DNA from: Asanoa sp040676615
GTDB lineage: Bacteria; Actinomycetota; Actinomycetes; Mycobacteriales; Micromonosporaceae
NCBI RefSeq assembly: GCF_040676615.1
Contig: NZ_JBFAPI010000009.1
Span: forward strand, 186,001-250,000
Direction of reading: 5' to 3'
Length of the DNA: 64,000 bases
Under the pieces are notes generated by a model. The model saw only the letters and a list, made by a program, of their open reading frames with translations, was not told the DNA's origin and ran no database searches. Below, one piece after another: positions 8,825 through 17,253 of the stretch. Position numbers and translations under genes: made by a program. The first letter of the stretch is position 1. Each line of letters starts with the position of its first letter.

Positions 8825-10053
8825 CACACCACCTCGAGGTCCGGGATCGGGAAGACCAGCCGGCCGCCCCACTCTCGCACGTAGGCCAGTTGGGCCGAGA
8901 TCTCGGTACGCAGGTTCCACGGCAGCACCAGCACGTAGTCGGGCCGGTCCTGCGCGATCCGCTCGGGCGCGTGGATGGGGATGTGCGTGCCCGGCAGGAA
9001 CATGCCCTGTTTGTGTGGGCTGCGGTCGACGGTGTATTCGAGCAGGTCTGACCGGATCCCGCAGTGGTTGAGCAACGTGTTGCCCTTGCCCGGCGCCCCG
9101 TAGCCGACCACCCGGCGACCCTCGGCGCGCGCGGTCAGCAGGAAGTCGAGCAGGTCGCGCTTGATGTCGAAGACCGCCTCGGCGAAGCCCTTGTGGCCGT
9201 CGACGGTGTGCAGGCCGGCCTCGGCCTCGGCGTCGAGGACCGACTTGACGTTGCTGGACGGCTCGCCGGCCGCGGCGCCGTGCTTGGCGTGCACCCGCAG
9301 CGAGCCGCCGTGCGTCGACAGTTCCTCGACGTCGACCACCACGAGGCCGGCGGTCGCCAGCGCCCGCTGGGCGGTCAGCAGCGAGAGGTATTGGTAGTGC
9401 TCGTGGTAGATCGTGTCGTACTGCCGGCGCTCGATCAGTCGCAGCAGGTGCGGGAACTCGAGCGTCACCAGGCCCTCGGGCTTGACCAGGGCGGCCAGGC
9501 CCGCGGTGAAGCCGACCAGGTCGGGCACGTGTGCGTAGACGTTGTTGCCGGCGACCAGGTCGGCCCGGCCGTGCTTGGCGGCCAGCGCGGCGCCGGTCTC
9601 CGCGCCGAGGAACTCGTTCTCGGTGCGGATGCCCGCGAGCTGTGCCACCTGGGCGATGTTGGCGGCCGGCTCGACACCCAGCACCGGCACGCCGCGCGCG
9701 ACGAAGTGCTGCAGCAGGTAGCCGTCGTTGCTGGCGACCTCGGTGACCAAGCTCTCCGGGCCCAGCCCGAGCTGGTCGGCCATCGTGTCGGCGTAGCGCT
9801 TGGCGTGCGCCACCCACGAGTCCGAATACGACGAGAAGTAGGCGTAATCGGAGAAGATGTCTTCGCCGGCGACGTATGCGGGCAACTGCACCAGCAGACA
9901 ACTGGGGCAGAGCCGGACATGCAGGGGGTAGAACGTCTCCGCGCTGTCCAGCCGCTCGGCTGGAAGGTAGCTCTCGCACAGCGGGGACATGCCCAGGTCG
10001 ACGAACGTTTCGGTCAACTGCGTCGCGCAGAGGCGACAAACGGCAGTGGTCAT
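8824..10053 (-). CDS. Sugar C-methyltransferase (TylCIII/TcaB9-like), class I SAM-dependent
   Basis: This 409-residue protein has the three-part architecture of NDP-hexose C-3 methyltransferases. An N-terminal zinc-binding domain has CRLC near residue 6 and CPSC about 45 residues later. The SAM-binding core carries VTEVASNDGYLLQHF and the catalytic-region motif YHEHYQYLSL. A C-terminal domain has VVGYGAPGKGNTLLNHCG. These enzymes add a methyl branch to a 4-keto sugar nucleotide. The ATG at 10053 is chosen because the zinc motif follows at once. It is the first gene of the leftward operon and faces the divergent epimerase operon across 195 bases. With the cytidylyltransferase-like gene it suggests synthesis of a branched deoxysugar. 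Confidence 0.9.
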   Translation of the reverse strand: MTTAVCRLCATQLTETFVDLGMSPLCESYLPAERLDSAETFYPLHVRLCPSCLLVQLPAYVAGEDIFSDYAYFSSYSDSWVAHAKRYADTMADQLGLGPESLVTEVASNDGYLLQHFVARGVPVLGVEPAANIAQVAQLAGIRTENEFLGAETGAALAAKHGRADLVAGNNVYAHVPDLVGFTAGLAALVKPEGLVTLEFPHLLRLIERRQYDTIYHEHYQYLSLLTAQRALATAGLVVVDVEELSTHGGSLRVHAKHGAAAGEPSSNVKSVLDAEAEAGLHTVDGHKGFAEAVFDIKRDLLDFLLTARAEGRRVVGYGAPGKGNTLLNHCGIRSDLLEYTVDRSPHKQGMFLPGTHIPIHAPERIAQDRPDYVLVLPWNLRTEISAQLAYVREWGGRLVFPIPDLEVV

Positions 10054-10248
10054 GAGCAGGTACCCCGATTTCGAACCAACACCGGTCAGCGCGGACAGTC
10101 GGCCCGGCCCGCGCCCGGCCGAAACGCTAGCCAGGTGGCGCATGGCCATGGGGCGTGGAGTAAGAAGTCCGACACTAGTCCGGACCGTCCCGCCGAGCCG
10201 TCCGTAGACTCGCGATTCTCACCCCGGACAACGCTGCGGAGCTTCACC
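10054..10248. promoter_or_regulatory. Divergent promoter region of the glycan locus
   Basis: This 195-base region separates the two divergent glycan operons and must carry both promoters. On the plus strand a TAGACT at 10205-10210 is a possible -10 element, but I see no convincing -35 partner. A Shine-Dalgarno-like GGAG sits seven bases before the ATG at 10249. I see no clear long palindrome that would mark an operator. Confidence 0.4.
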
Positions 10249-11277
10249 ATGCGCACACTCGTGACCGGCCATGACGGATACATCGGCAGCGTGCTGGTGC
10301 CGCTGCTGCGGGCCGCGGGACACGACGTCACCGGCCTCGACATCAGCTTGTACGCCGACGGCGTGCTCGGCCCGCCACCGCCCGCGGTGCCGGCCCTGCG
10401 GGTCGACCTGCGCGATGTCGAGCCCGAACACCTGCGGGGCTACGACGCGGTGCTGCACCTCGCGGCGCTGTGCAACGACCCGATCGGCAACCTCAACCCC
10501 GACCTGACCTACGACATCAACCACCGGTCGACCGTACGGCTGGCCAAGGCGGCCAAGGCCGCGGGCGTCGGCCGGTTCCTGTTCTCGTCGTCGTGCTCGC
10601 TCTACGGCGCCGGCCTCGACGACCGGCCGCTCGACGAGGACGCCGGCTTCGCGCCGGTTACGCCGTACGGCGAGTCGAAGATCCTGTCCGAGCAGGGCCT
10701 GGCCGAACTCGCCGACGACGACTTCTCGCCGGTCTACCTGCGCAACGCGACGGCCTACGGCTTCTCGCCGCGGCTGCGCGGCGACCTGGTGGTCAACGAC
10801 CTGACCGCGCACGCGCTGCTGACCAGCGAGGTGCGGTTGCTCTCCGACGGCACCGCCTGGCGGCCGCTCGTCCACGTGGAGGACATCTCCGCGGCGTTCC
10901 TGGCGCTGCTCGAGGCGCCGCGTGACGTGGTGCACAACCGGGCCTACAACATCGGGCAGACCGGCGAGAACTACCTCATCCGCGACGTGGCCGAGATCGT
11001 CCGCGACGTCGTCGTCGGCTCGACCGTGACGTTCGCCGGCGGCGCCTCGGCCGACTCCCGCAACTACCGGGTCAGCTGCGACCGGATCGCCGCCGAGGTG
11101 CCCGGCTTCCGTCCAGCATGGACGGTGCGCAAGGGTGTGGAGCAACTGGTCGAGGAGTACGGCCGGCACGGGCTGACCATCGAGGCGTTCACCGGCGAGA
11201 GCTACCAGCGGCTCAAGAAGATCCGCGCGCTGCTCGCCGCCGGCCGGATCGACGAGCAGCTCCGGTGGACGTCGTGA
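10249..11277 (+). CDS. NAD-dependent sugar-nucleotide epimerase/dehydratase
   Basis: This is a 342-residue extended SDR. The glycine motif is VTGHDGYIGSVLVPLL at the N-terminus, and the Asp-rich LHLAALCNDPIGNLNP marks the substrate region. The catalytic pair is in TPYGESKILSE (YxxxK), with the Ser cluster FLFSSSCSLYGAG ahead of it. The active site looks complete, unlike that of the epimerase-like gene at 3970. The start ATG has a GGAG ribosome-binding site seven bases upstream. It leads the rightward arm of the glycan locus and overlaps the next methyltransferase by four bases (GTGA). It probably epimerises or reduces the 4-keto sugar nucleotide made in the same pathway, but the exact sugar cannot be read from sequence. 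Confidence 0.92.
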   Translation: MRTLVTGHDGYIGSVLVPLLRAAGHDVTGLDISLYADGVLGPPPPAVPALRVDLRDVEPEHLRGYDAVLHLAALCNDPIGNLNPDLTYDINHRSTVRLAKAAKAAGVGRFLFSSSCSLYGAGLDDRPLDEDAGFAPVTPYGESKILSEQGLAELADDDFSPVYLRNATAYGFSPRLRGDLVVNDLTAHALLTSEVRLLSDGTAWRPLVHVEDISAAFLALLEAPRDVVHNRAYNIGQTGENYLIRDVAEIVRDVVVGSTVTFAGGASADSRNYRVSCDRIAAEVPGFRPAWTVRKGVEQLVEEYGRHGLTIEAFTGESYQRLKKIRALLAAGRIDEQLRWTS

Positions 11278-12443
11278 CCCGCTGCGCCGCGTGCGGCGAC
11301 GACGACCTGGTCCCGTTCGCCGACCTGGGCACGATCCCGGTCTTCTGCGGGGTGCACTGGGCCAGCCGTGACGAGGCGCTGGCCTCGCCGCTGGGCCGGA
11401 TGGCGCTGTCCTACTGCCCGTCCTGCGCCTACGTGCGCAACGTCGAGTTCGACCCGGCACTGCTGCACTACGACACGACAATGGACACCAACCTGCACCA
11501 CTCGCCGGCGTTCCAGTCGTTCTCTGCCGAGTTGGTCAAGCACCTGGTCGACCGCTACCCGCTGCGTGGCGCGACCGTGCTCGACATCGGCTGCGGCCAG
11601 GGAGAGTTCCTCCGTGAGCTGTGTCACGTCGCCGGCGCCCGGGGCATCGGTTACGACGCGATGTATGCCGGGCCGGAAGGTCCGGACCCGTCCGGCGCTG
11701 AGTTCCACAGTGGACACGCACCGCTCGACGGGACGATGCCGCCCTTCGACTTCGTGACCTCGCGCCACTGGTTCGAGCATATCGACGATCCCTACGAGTT
11801 CCTGGTGGCGCTGCGCCGGATGGCCGGCGACCGGCCGGTCCGCGGCTACATCGAGGTGCCGGACGCCTGCTACGACATGGCCACCGCGGGCTGGGAGGTC
11901 ATCTACCCGCACGTCTCGTACTTCGACGCCTACTCGCTGCGCCGGATCGTCGAGCGGGCCGGCTGGCGGGTGGAAGACACCGGGCCGCTGTTCCAGGGCA
12001 TGTTCCGGTTCGTCGAGTTCTCGGTCAACGTGTCCGGCCCGCCGGCCTCCACGGCGCCGCTGCCCGGCGCCGAAGCGGTCTCCCGCCAGCTCGAGGCGAT
12101 CCGCGGCTTCGCTGCCCGGCACTTCGCCGAGCGCGACCGGTGGCGCACGCTGATCGCCGACCGGATCGCGGCCGGCGACCACCCGGTGCTCTGGGGCGCG
12201 GGCTCGCGCGGCGTGCAGTTCCTGCACCTCGCCGACCCCGACGGCAAGCTGGCGGCGGTGGTCGACGTCAACGCCCGCAAGTGGGGTAGGTTCCTGCCCG
12301 TGACGGGACACGAGGTCACCGCGCCGGCGACGCTGGCCGGGCTGGGCACCCGCACCGTCATCATCACCAACCCGGCCTACCGGGGCGAGATCGCCGAATC
12401 CCTGCGTGCCCTCGGCGTCGACGCCGAGTTGCTGGTGGCGTGA
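11274..12443 (+). CDS. SAM-dependent methyltransferase with zinc-binding N-terminus and C-terminal Rossmann-like domain
   Basis: This 389-residue protein has an architecture similar to the C-methyltransferase at 8824 but is divergent from it. An N-terminal CAACG is followed about 45 residues later by CPSC, a probable zinc site. The SAM-binding motif is VLDIGCGQGEFLREL. The C-terminal VLWGAGSRGVQFLHLAD resembles the nucleotide-binding end domain of sugar C-methyltransferases. The GTG at 11274 is preferred because it overlaps the epimerase stop as GTGA. An upstream GTG at 11265 is the alternative. It belongs to the rightward glycan operon and probably methylates a sugar intermediate. Whether O- or C-methylation occurs is not clear. 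Confidence 0.87.
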   Translation: MTRCAACGDDDLVPFADLGTIPVFCGVHWASRDEALASPLGRMALSYCPSCAYVRNVEFDPALLHYDTTMDTNLHHSPAFQSFSAELVKHLVDRYPLRGATVLDIGCGQGEFLRELCHVAGARGIGYDAMYAGPEGPDPSGAEFHSGHAPLDGTMPPFDFVTSRHWFEHIDDPYEFLVALRRMAGDRPVRGYIEVPDACYDMATAGWEVIYPHVSYFDAYSLRRIVERAGWRVEDTGPLFQGMFRFVEFSVNVSGPPASTAPLPGAEAVSRQLEAIRGFAARHFAERDRWRTLIADRIAAGDHPVLWGAGSRGVQFLHLADPDGKLAAVVDVNARKWGRFLPVTGHEVTAPATLAGLGTRTVIITNPAYRGEIAESLRALGVDAELLVA

Positions 12444-13339
12444 TGCCCCGGCTCACGGTCGGCGTGCCGGTCTACAACGCGGCCCGCTACCTGCCCGTGG
12501 CGCTCGACGCGCTGCGGGCACAGGACTACGCCGACTTCGAGATCCTCATCAGCGACAACGCCTCGACCGACGAGACCTGGGAGATCTGCCAGCGCTACGC
12601 GATGGCCGACCCGCGGATCCGGTTGTGGCGCAACGAACAGAACCAGGGTGGGCACGCCAACTTCGGCAAGCTGGTCGAGCTGGCGTCGGGGGAGCTGTTC
12701 AAATGGGCGGCGTACGACGACATCTGCCGGCCGGGATTCCTCAGCGCGTGTGTCGCCGCGCTCGACGCCGCCGGGCCGCGCGCGGTGCTCGCGTACCCGA
12801 AGACGGTTCTGATCGACGAGGAAGGCGCGCCGATCGGCGCGTATGCCGACAAGCTCGACCTGCGGGACGCGCGGGCCTGGAAGCGGCTTTCCGGGCTGGC
12901 CAACAACATCAGCCTGTGCCACGCCCATTTCGGGGTGTTCCGGCTCGAGGCGCTGCGCCGCACCGGGCTGATCCGGCCGTTCCTGTCGTCCGACTACACG
13001 CTGATGGCGGAGGTAGCGGCGCTCGGCGAGATCCACGAGGTGCCCGAGCCGCTGTTCCTGCGGCGCGTGCACGGCGCGTCGACCCGGCAGGCCGGCAACA
13101 GCGCCGCGTCGGCGACCGCGTGGTTCGCGCCGGCCGGTGGCGCCAAGGCGGCCCGCTCGCCGCGCACCAACATGCTCCGCCAGACGGCCCGGGCGTTGCG
13201 CGGCCATCCCGGCGGGTTGGCCAACTCGGCCGCGTTCCTGGGCACCTGGTTCGCCCGCCGGGGCCGGGTGCGGCTCGGTGCGCTGCGGCGCCGGCTGACC
13301 GGCCGGCCGATGCCGACGCTGACCGAGAGCGGCGCGTAG
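12443..13339 (+). CDS. Glycosyltransferase family 2
   Basis: This 298-residue GT-A fold glycosyltransferase begins with LTVGVPVYNAARYLPVAL, a family 2 opening. It continues with ILISDNASTDETWEICQRYA, which positions the nucleotide-sugar. The DxD-like metal motif is in KWAAYDDICRPGFL. The acceptor side is less conserved. The ATG at 12443 overlaps the upstream stop by one base, and GTG at 12440 is an equally close alternative. The gene ends directly at the flippase start. It probably adds one sugar during assembly of the lipid-linked repeat unit. No membrane anchor is visible, so it should act at the inner face of the membrane. Confidence 0.92.
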   Translation: MPRLTVGVPVYNAARYLPVALDALRAQDYADFEILISDNASTDETWEICQRYAMADPRIRLWRNEQNQGGHANFGKLVELASGELFKWAAYDDICRPGFLSACVAALDAAGPRAVLAYPKTVLIDEEGAPIGAYADKLDLRDARAWKRLSGLANNISLCHAHFGVFRLEALRRTGLIRPFLSSDYTLMAEVAALGEIHEVPEPLFLRRVHGASTRQAGNSAASATAWFAPAGGAKAARSPRTNMLRQTARALRGHPGGLANSAAFLGTWFARRGRVRLGALRRRLTGRPMPTLTESGA

Positions 13340-14887
13340 GTGGTCACCGCACCGACCGCCGAGCCGGCCGCGGCTCCGGCCGCGAAGAAGCCCGGCGTGG
13401 GCAGCGCGATCGGCTGGTCCTACGTGCTGACCGGTGGCCGGATCGGCGCCACCGTGCTGGTCACCTTCGTGCTCGCGAAACTGCTCGGGCCGAGCGAGTT
13501 CGGCGTCGTCGCGATGGCGACGGTGTTCATCACGGTCGCGCAGACGATCCTCCAGCAGGGCCTGGTCTCGGCGATCGTGCAGCGCGACAAGCTGACCCCC
13601 GAGCACCTCGACGCGGCGTTCGGCGTGATGGTCATCTCCGGCGTCGTGGTGTGCGGAGCCGCGGCCGCGCTCAGCCCGGTCTGGGCGCTGGTCAACCGCG
13701 AGCCGCGGCTCACCGTCGTCTGCCTGGCGCTCTCGCCGCTCGTGCTGATGCAGGCACTGACGATCGTGCCCGAGGCGGTGCTCCGGCGAGACCTGCAGTT
13801 CCGCTCGGTGGCCCTGCGCACCCTGAGCGCCTCGCTGGTCAGCGGCGTGGCCGGCGTGGTGCTGGCCCTGCTGGGGGCCGGGGTGTGGGCGCTGGTCGCA
13901 CAGTCGCTGGTGAACGCCTTCGTCGGCCTGGTCGTGCTGTGGACCGTCTGCCCGTGGCGCCCCACCGGCAGCTTCAAGCTCGGCGCGATCCGCGACCTGT
14001 GGAAGTTCTCGGTCCACTCCGCCAACGCCGGCCTCGGCTCGATGCTGAGCTCGAAGGCCGACATCATCTTCACCGGCCTGTTCTTCGGCCCGATCGCGAC
14101 CGGCATCTACCGGTTGGCGGCCCGGCTGCCCGACATGCTGGTCGACGTGACGGTGCGCTCGCTGCAACAGGTGGCCCTGCCGTCGCTGTCCCGGCTGCAA
14201 AAGGATCGGGTGGCCTTCGTCCGCCACCTCACCACCCTCCAGCACCTGGGTGCGCTCACCGGGCTGCCGCTGCTCGGCGTCCTGGTCGCGACGGCCGGCC
14301 CGCTGGTCGAGTTCCTCGGCCCGCAGTGGGCGGGCACCGAGGTGCCGCTCGCGCTGCTGTGCCTTTATGGCGCGCTCAACGCGTACGGGGTGCTGCTCGG
14401 CCCGGCGTTGCAGGCGATCGGCCAGCCGGCCAAGCTGGCGGCGATCCTGTGGACCCGCGGCATCCTGGGCGTCGTGGTCTTCGCCGGCGTCGGCACCCTG
14501 CTGCACGGCTCGTCGGCCACCCGCCAGGCGACGGCGATCGCGCTCGCCGCGATCTGCATGCAGGTCGTGATGAACGCGGCCTCGGTCTGGGTGACGGTCG
14601 GCAAGGCCGTGGGCGGCTCGATACCGCGCTTCCTGGCCCCGACGATCCCCTCGATCCTGTCGGGTGCGGCCGCTGCCGCGGTGCCCTGGCTCCTGCACAC
14701 GCTGCATGTCTCGATCGAGCCGCCGTTGCTCGCGCTGCTCGCCTACGCGGCCGTGGCGGGCCTGCTCGCCGGTGTGGTGCTCTGGTTGCTCGACCGCCGC
14801 CTCCGCACCCTGGTCCGCGGCAAGCTCGGCGGCAGGCTGGCCTGGATCCCGCTGAGCCACCCCCGCGCCGGCCGGCACGCCGCCTAG
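13340..14887 (+). CDS. Oligosaccharide flippase (Wzx/lipopolysaccharide biosynthesis family)
   Basis: This is a 515-residue polytopic membrane protein with about 12-14 hydrophobic segments, the length and layout of Wzx-type lipid-linked oligosaccharide exporters. The segment KLLGPSEFGVVAMATVFIT matches the conserved first-helix loop of the family, and the N-terminus carries an Ala/Pro-rich cytoplasmic stretch before GWSYVLTGGRIG. The GTG start at 13340 follows the glycosyltransferase TAG with no gap. It would flip the finished sugar unit across the membrane and is the last gene of the rightward glycan operon. The 3' end is convergent with the beta-helix gene, 15 bases apart. Confidence 0.92.
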   Translation: MVTAPTAEPAAAPAAKKPGVGSAIGWSYVLTGGRIGATVLVTFVLAKLLGPSEFGVVAMATVFITVAQTILQQGLVSAIVQRDKLTPEHLDAAFGVMVISGVVVCGAAAALSPVWALVNREPRLTVVCLALSPLVLMQALTIVPEAVLRRDLQFRSVALRTLSASLVSGVAGVVLALLGAGVWALVAQSLVNAFVGLVVLWTVCPWRPTGSFKLGAIRDLWKFSVHSANAGLGSMLSSKADIIFTGLFFGPIATGIYRLAARLPDMLVDVTVRSLQQVALPSLSRLQKDRVAFVRHLTTLQHLGALTGLPLLGVLVATAGPLVEFLGPQWAGTEVPLALLCLYGALNAYGVLLGPALQAIGQPAKLAAILWTRGILGVVVFAGVGTLLHGSSATRQATAIALAAICMQVVMNAASVWVTVGKAVGGSIPRFLAPTIPSILSGAAAAAVPWLLHTLHVSIEPPLLALLAYAAVAGLLAGVVLWLLDRRLRTLVRGKLGGRLAWIPLSHPRAGRHAA

Positions 14888-14902
14888 AGCGCGGCGCGGA
14901 GG

Positions 14903-15889
14903 TCAGTTGTCGAGGACCGGCTTGCGGTTGTCGGCCCACAGGTTGGTGTTCGCCCAGTCGATGCCCGGCAGGTCGGGGTGGGCGACCACGCCGTAGCGGA
15001 AGTCGCGGCCGAAGACGTTGCGGCGGAAGGTGACCGACTGCGCCTTCAGGTCGTCGCGGATGCCGACCGAGTAATTGCCGCCGTTGCAGTAGTTGTCTTC
15101 GAAGACCAGGTCGCGGACCACCGGCGAGGTGGTCGAGCCGACCATCATGCAGGCGTTGAGCGGGTCCTTGGCGGCCTTGTCGTAGGGCTCGAGGCGGTTG
15201 TGCTTGACCACGATGGCGGTGCCGCCGGTGGTCTGCAGCGCGTCGTTGTGTGAGTCGCCCAGGCGGGCCAGGTCGTGGATCCAGGAGTCGACCACGGTGG
15301 TGCGGTCGCCCAACCGCGGGCCGTCGACGACGTTGTGCACGTTGACCCGGCGCAGCGTGTAGTCGTCGCAGCAGACCGCCGTCGAGTTGACGCCACTGCC
15401 GTCGATCTCGACATCTTCGATCACCAGGTTTTGCGCCGTGTCGAAAATGCGGACCGCCCACGTCTTGCGGTCGCAGGTGATGCGGGACTGGCGGATCGTC
15501 ACGTTCTTCGCGTGGACGTCGACGCAGCCTTCGATGTCGAGGCCGGCCACCACCTGGCCGTCGGTCACCAGGTCGAGGCTCTCGGCCCTGGTCAGCGCCA
15601 TGCCCTTGGGCACGCCGGTGTTGGTCGCGTCGGGCCAGGCGGTCGGGACGGCGCCGGTGGCGTCGACCGCGGCGCCGGGGGACGCGGCCGGAGCGCTCGT
15701 GCCGGCCGCCGGCCCCGGTGGTTTGTCGGCCGGCGGCACCCAGGTCGCCACCAGGGCACCGACCAGCAGCACGGCCAGCACGCCGAGGGCGATCGCGATG
15801 GGGCGGCGCCAGCGGGTCTTCCAGGGCGGTCGGGGCGGGGGATCTCCGGGGCCACGCACCCGCGCGACACCGACGGCGGTGTTGGTCAC
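14903..15889 (-). CDS. Membrane-anchored right-handed parallel beta-helix protein
   Basis: The protein has a short Pro/Arg-rich cytoplasmic tail, one membrane helix (around IAIALGVLAVLLVGALVATW), a Pro/Ala-rich linker and a C-terminal domain. That domain has the repeated Asn/Val/Asp strand pattern of pectate-lyase-like beta-helices, for example VVDSWIHDLARLGDSHNDAL. Two adjacent cysteines (TAVCCDD) and other cysteines suggest an exported, disulfide-containing domain. I chose the GTG at 15889 because a GGGGGG ribosome-binding run sits just upstream. A GTG 28 codons further up (15973) is possible. It closes the glycan locus and may bind or trim the exported polymer, but catalytic residues are not identifiable. 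Confidence 0.82.
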   Translation of the reverse strand: MTNTAVGVARVRGPGDPPPRPPWKTRWRRPIAIALGVLAVLLVGALVATWVPPADKPPGPAAGTSAPAASPGAAVDATGAVPTAWPDATNTGVPKGMALTRAESLDLVTDGQVVAGLDIEGCVDVHAKNVTIRQSRITCDRKTWAVRIFDTAQNLVIEDVEIDGSGVNSTAVCCDDYTLRRVNVHNVVDGPRLGDRTTVVDSWIHDLARLGDSHNDALQTTGGTAIVVKHNRLEPYDKAAKDPLNACMMVGSTTSPVVRDLVFEDNYCNGGNYSVGIRDDLKAQSVTFRRNVFGRDFRYGVVAHPDLPGIDWANTNLWADNRKPVLDN

Positions 15890-16001
15890 GATCCCCCCAG
15901 ATGTCGCGCGACTCGGCACCGGGTGACGGCGCGGCGAACGCACCGACGTTACAAGGCGCGGTCGAGAGGTCACAACCCCACGTGGCGTCCGTTGTGGATA
16001 A

Positions 16002-17150
16002 CTACCGTGCTTCCTGTCTGGGCATTACCACTTCACGGACGATGAGTTGGACGGCGGCCACCGCTGGAATCGCGACCAGGGCGCCCAGCACGCCGAACAG
16101 GCCGACACCGACCAGGGCGGCCACGATCGCGGCCACGTCGCTGACCTTGACGGACTTGCGCATCACCTTCGGGTAGATCAGATAGTTTTCGACCTGCTGG
16201 TAGACCAGGAAGAACACGGCGGCCGCGATGCCGATCGTGAGCGAGTCGGCGAACGCGACCACGGTGACGATCACCGCGCCGATGGTCGCGCCGATCTGCG
16301 GGATCAGGTCACAGACCGCGACGACGACGGCGAGCGCGAACGGGTAGGCCAGGCCGACGATCATCGCGAACACGAACGCGCTGATGCCGGCCAGCACCGC
16401 GATGGCCAGGGCGCCGACGATGTAGGCACCGACCTTGGCCAGGATCTCGTCGGTGAGCAGTTGGACCCGGTCGCGGCGGCTCCGGGGAACCAGCGCGTAG
16501 GCGGCGCTCTTCATCTTGTCGAACGACGCCATGAAATAGATGGTCAACACCAGCACGGTGAGCACCTGGAACAGCGTGCCGAAGATCAGCTTGGCGCCGC
16601 CGAACACGCCGCCCAGCGCCCGGCTGAACGTCTCCGGGCTGGCCAGCGACTTGGCCCGCTCGACCAGGTCGAACTGGCCGACCAGGTCGTTGATGGTGGC
16701 GTTGCGCTGCAGCGCCTCGACGTAGCCGGGTGCCGCCGCGATGAAGTCGCCGACCTGGGTGACCAGCGGCGGCACCAGCGCGCCGATCGCGCCGGCCAGC
16801 ACCAGCACCAGCGCGAGGGCCACGATGGCGACCGCGCCGCCGCGGGGCACGCCCCACGTGCGCAGCCGGACCACCGCCGGGTTGAGGCCGATGGCCAGGA
16901 ACAGCGCGATGAAGATCAGGATCAGAATGCTGAAGGCGTTGCGGACGGCGAGATAGCTCGCGTACGCCAGGACCAGCCCCAGCCCGCCGACGAAGCCGAG
17001 CAGGAACGGGCTGCGCCGGAACGGCCGGCCCGGCTGGCCGAAGGGCGACTCGTCGTCGTGGGCGATGCGCGGCTTCGGCACCGGCTCGGTCTCGGCCACC
17101 GCGCCGTCCGGTTGCTCGGTCGTCGGTGTCGAATCGTCGACGCTGCTCAC
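16002..17150 (-). CDS. AI-2E family transporter
   Basis: This roughly 382-residue protein belongs to the AI-2E transporter/PerM-like family. After an acidic, Thr/Pro-rich N-terminal tail it has about eight membrane helices. The C-terminal block with CDLIPQIGATIGAVIVTVV and the following QQVENYLIYPKVMRKSVKV is the hallmark of the family. The start is taken as GTG at 17150 because GAGAGGGG lies six bases upstream. An upstream in-frame start would add 48 poorly coded residues. Family members export small molecules or ions, and the substrate here is unknown. A GC-rich hairpin directly upstream separates it from the coiled-coil gene, so it probably has its own promoter. Confidence 0.9.
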   Translation of the reverse strand: MSSVDDSTPTTEQPDGAVAETEPVPKPRIAHDDESPFGQPGRPFRRSPFLLGFVGGLGLVLAYASYLAVRNAFSILILIFIALFLAIGLNPAVVRLRTWGVPRGGAVAIVALALVLVLAGAIGALVPPLVTQVGDFIAAAPGYVEALQRNATINDLVGQFDLVERAKSLASPETFSRALGGVFGGAKLIFGTLFQVLTVLVLTIYFMASFDKMKSAAYALVPRSRRDRVQLLTDEILAKVGAYIVGALAIAVLAGISAFVFAMIVGLAYPFALAVVVAVCDLIPQIGATIGAVIVTVVAFADSLTIGIAAAVFFLVYQQVENYLIYPKVMRKSVKVSDVAAIVAALVGVGLFGVLGALVAIPAVAAVQLIVREVVMPRQEAR

Positions 17151-17193
17151 CTGGCACCCCTCTCCACCCGCCAGGCCCGGCACCTTACAAGAC

Positions 17194-17223
17194 CGGTGCG
17201 ACGGTCGCGAGACCGCCGCACCG
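17194..17223 (-). terminator. GC-rich hairpin terminator after the coiled-coil gene at 17254
   Basis: A 13-base arm CGGTGCGACGGTC (17194-17206) pairs with GACCGCCGCACCG (17211-17223) around a GCGA loop, with a single mismatch. It lies 31 bases beyond the stop of the coiled-coil gene. No U-tract follows, which is usual for actinobacterial terminators. Confidence 0.6.
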
Positions 17224-17253
17224 ACTCGAGGCTCAATGGATGATTGTGGCCGG

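Noticed and set aside
12377..14878. Open frame antisense to the glycosyltransferase and flippase genes
   Set aside because: It spans two well-supported genes in the opposite sense and has only low-complexity Arg/Gln/His composition.
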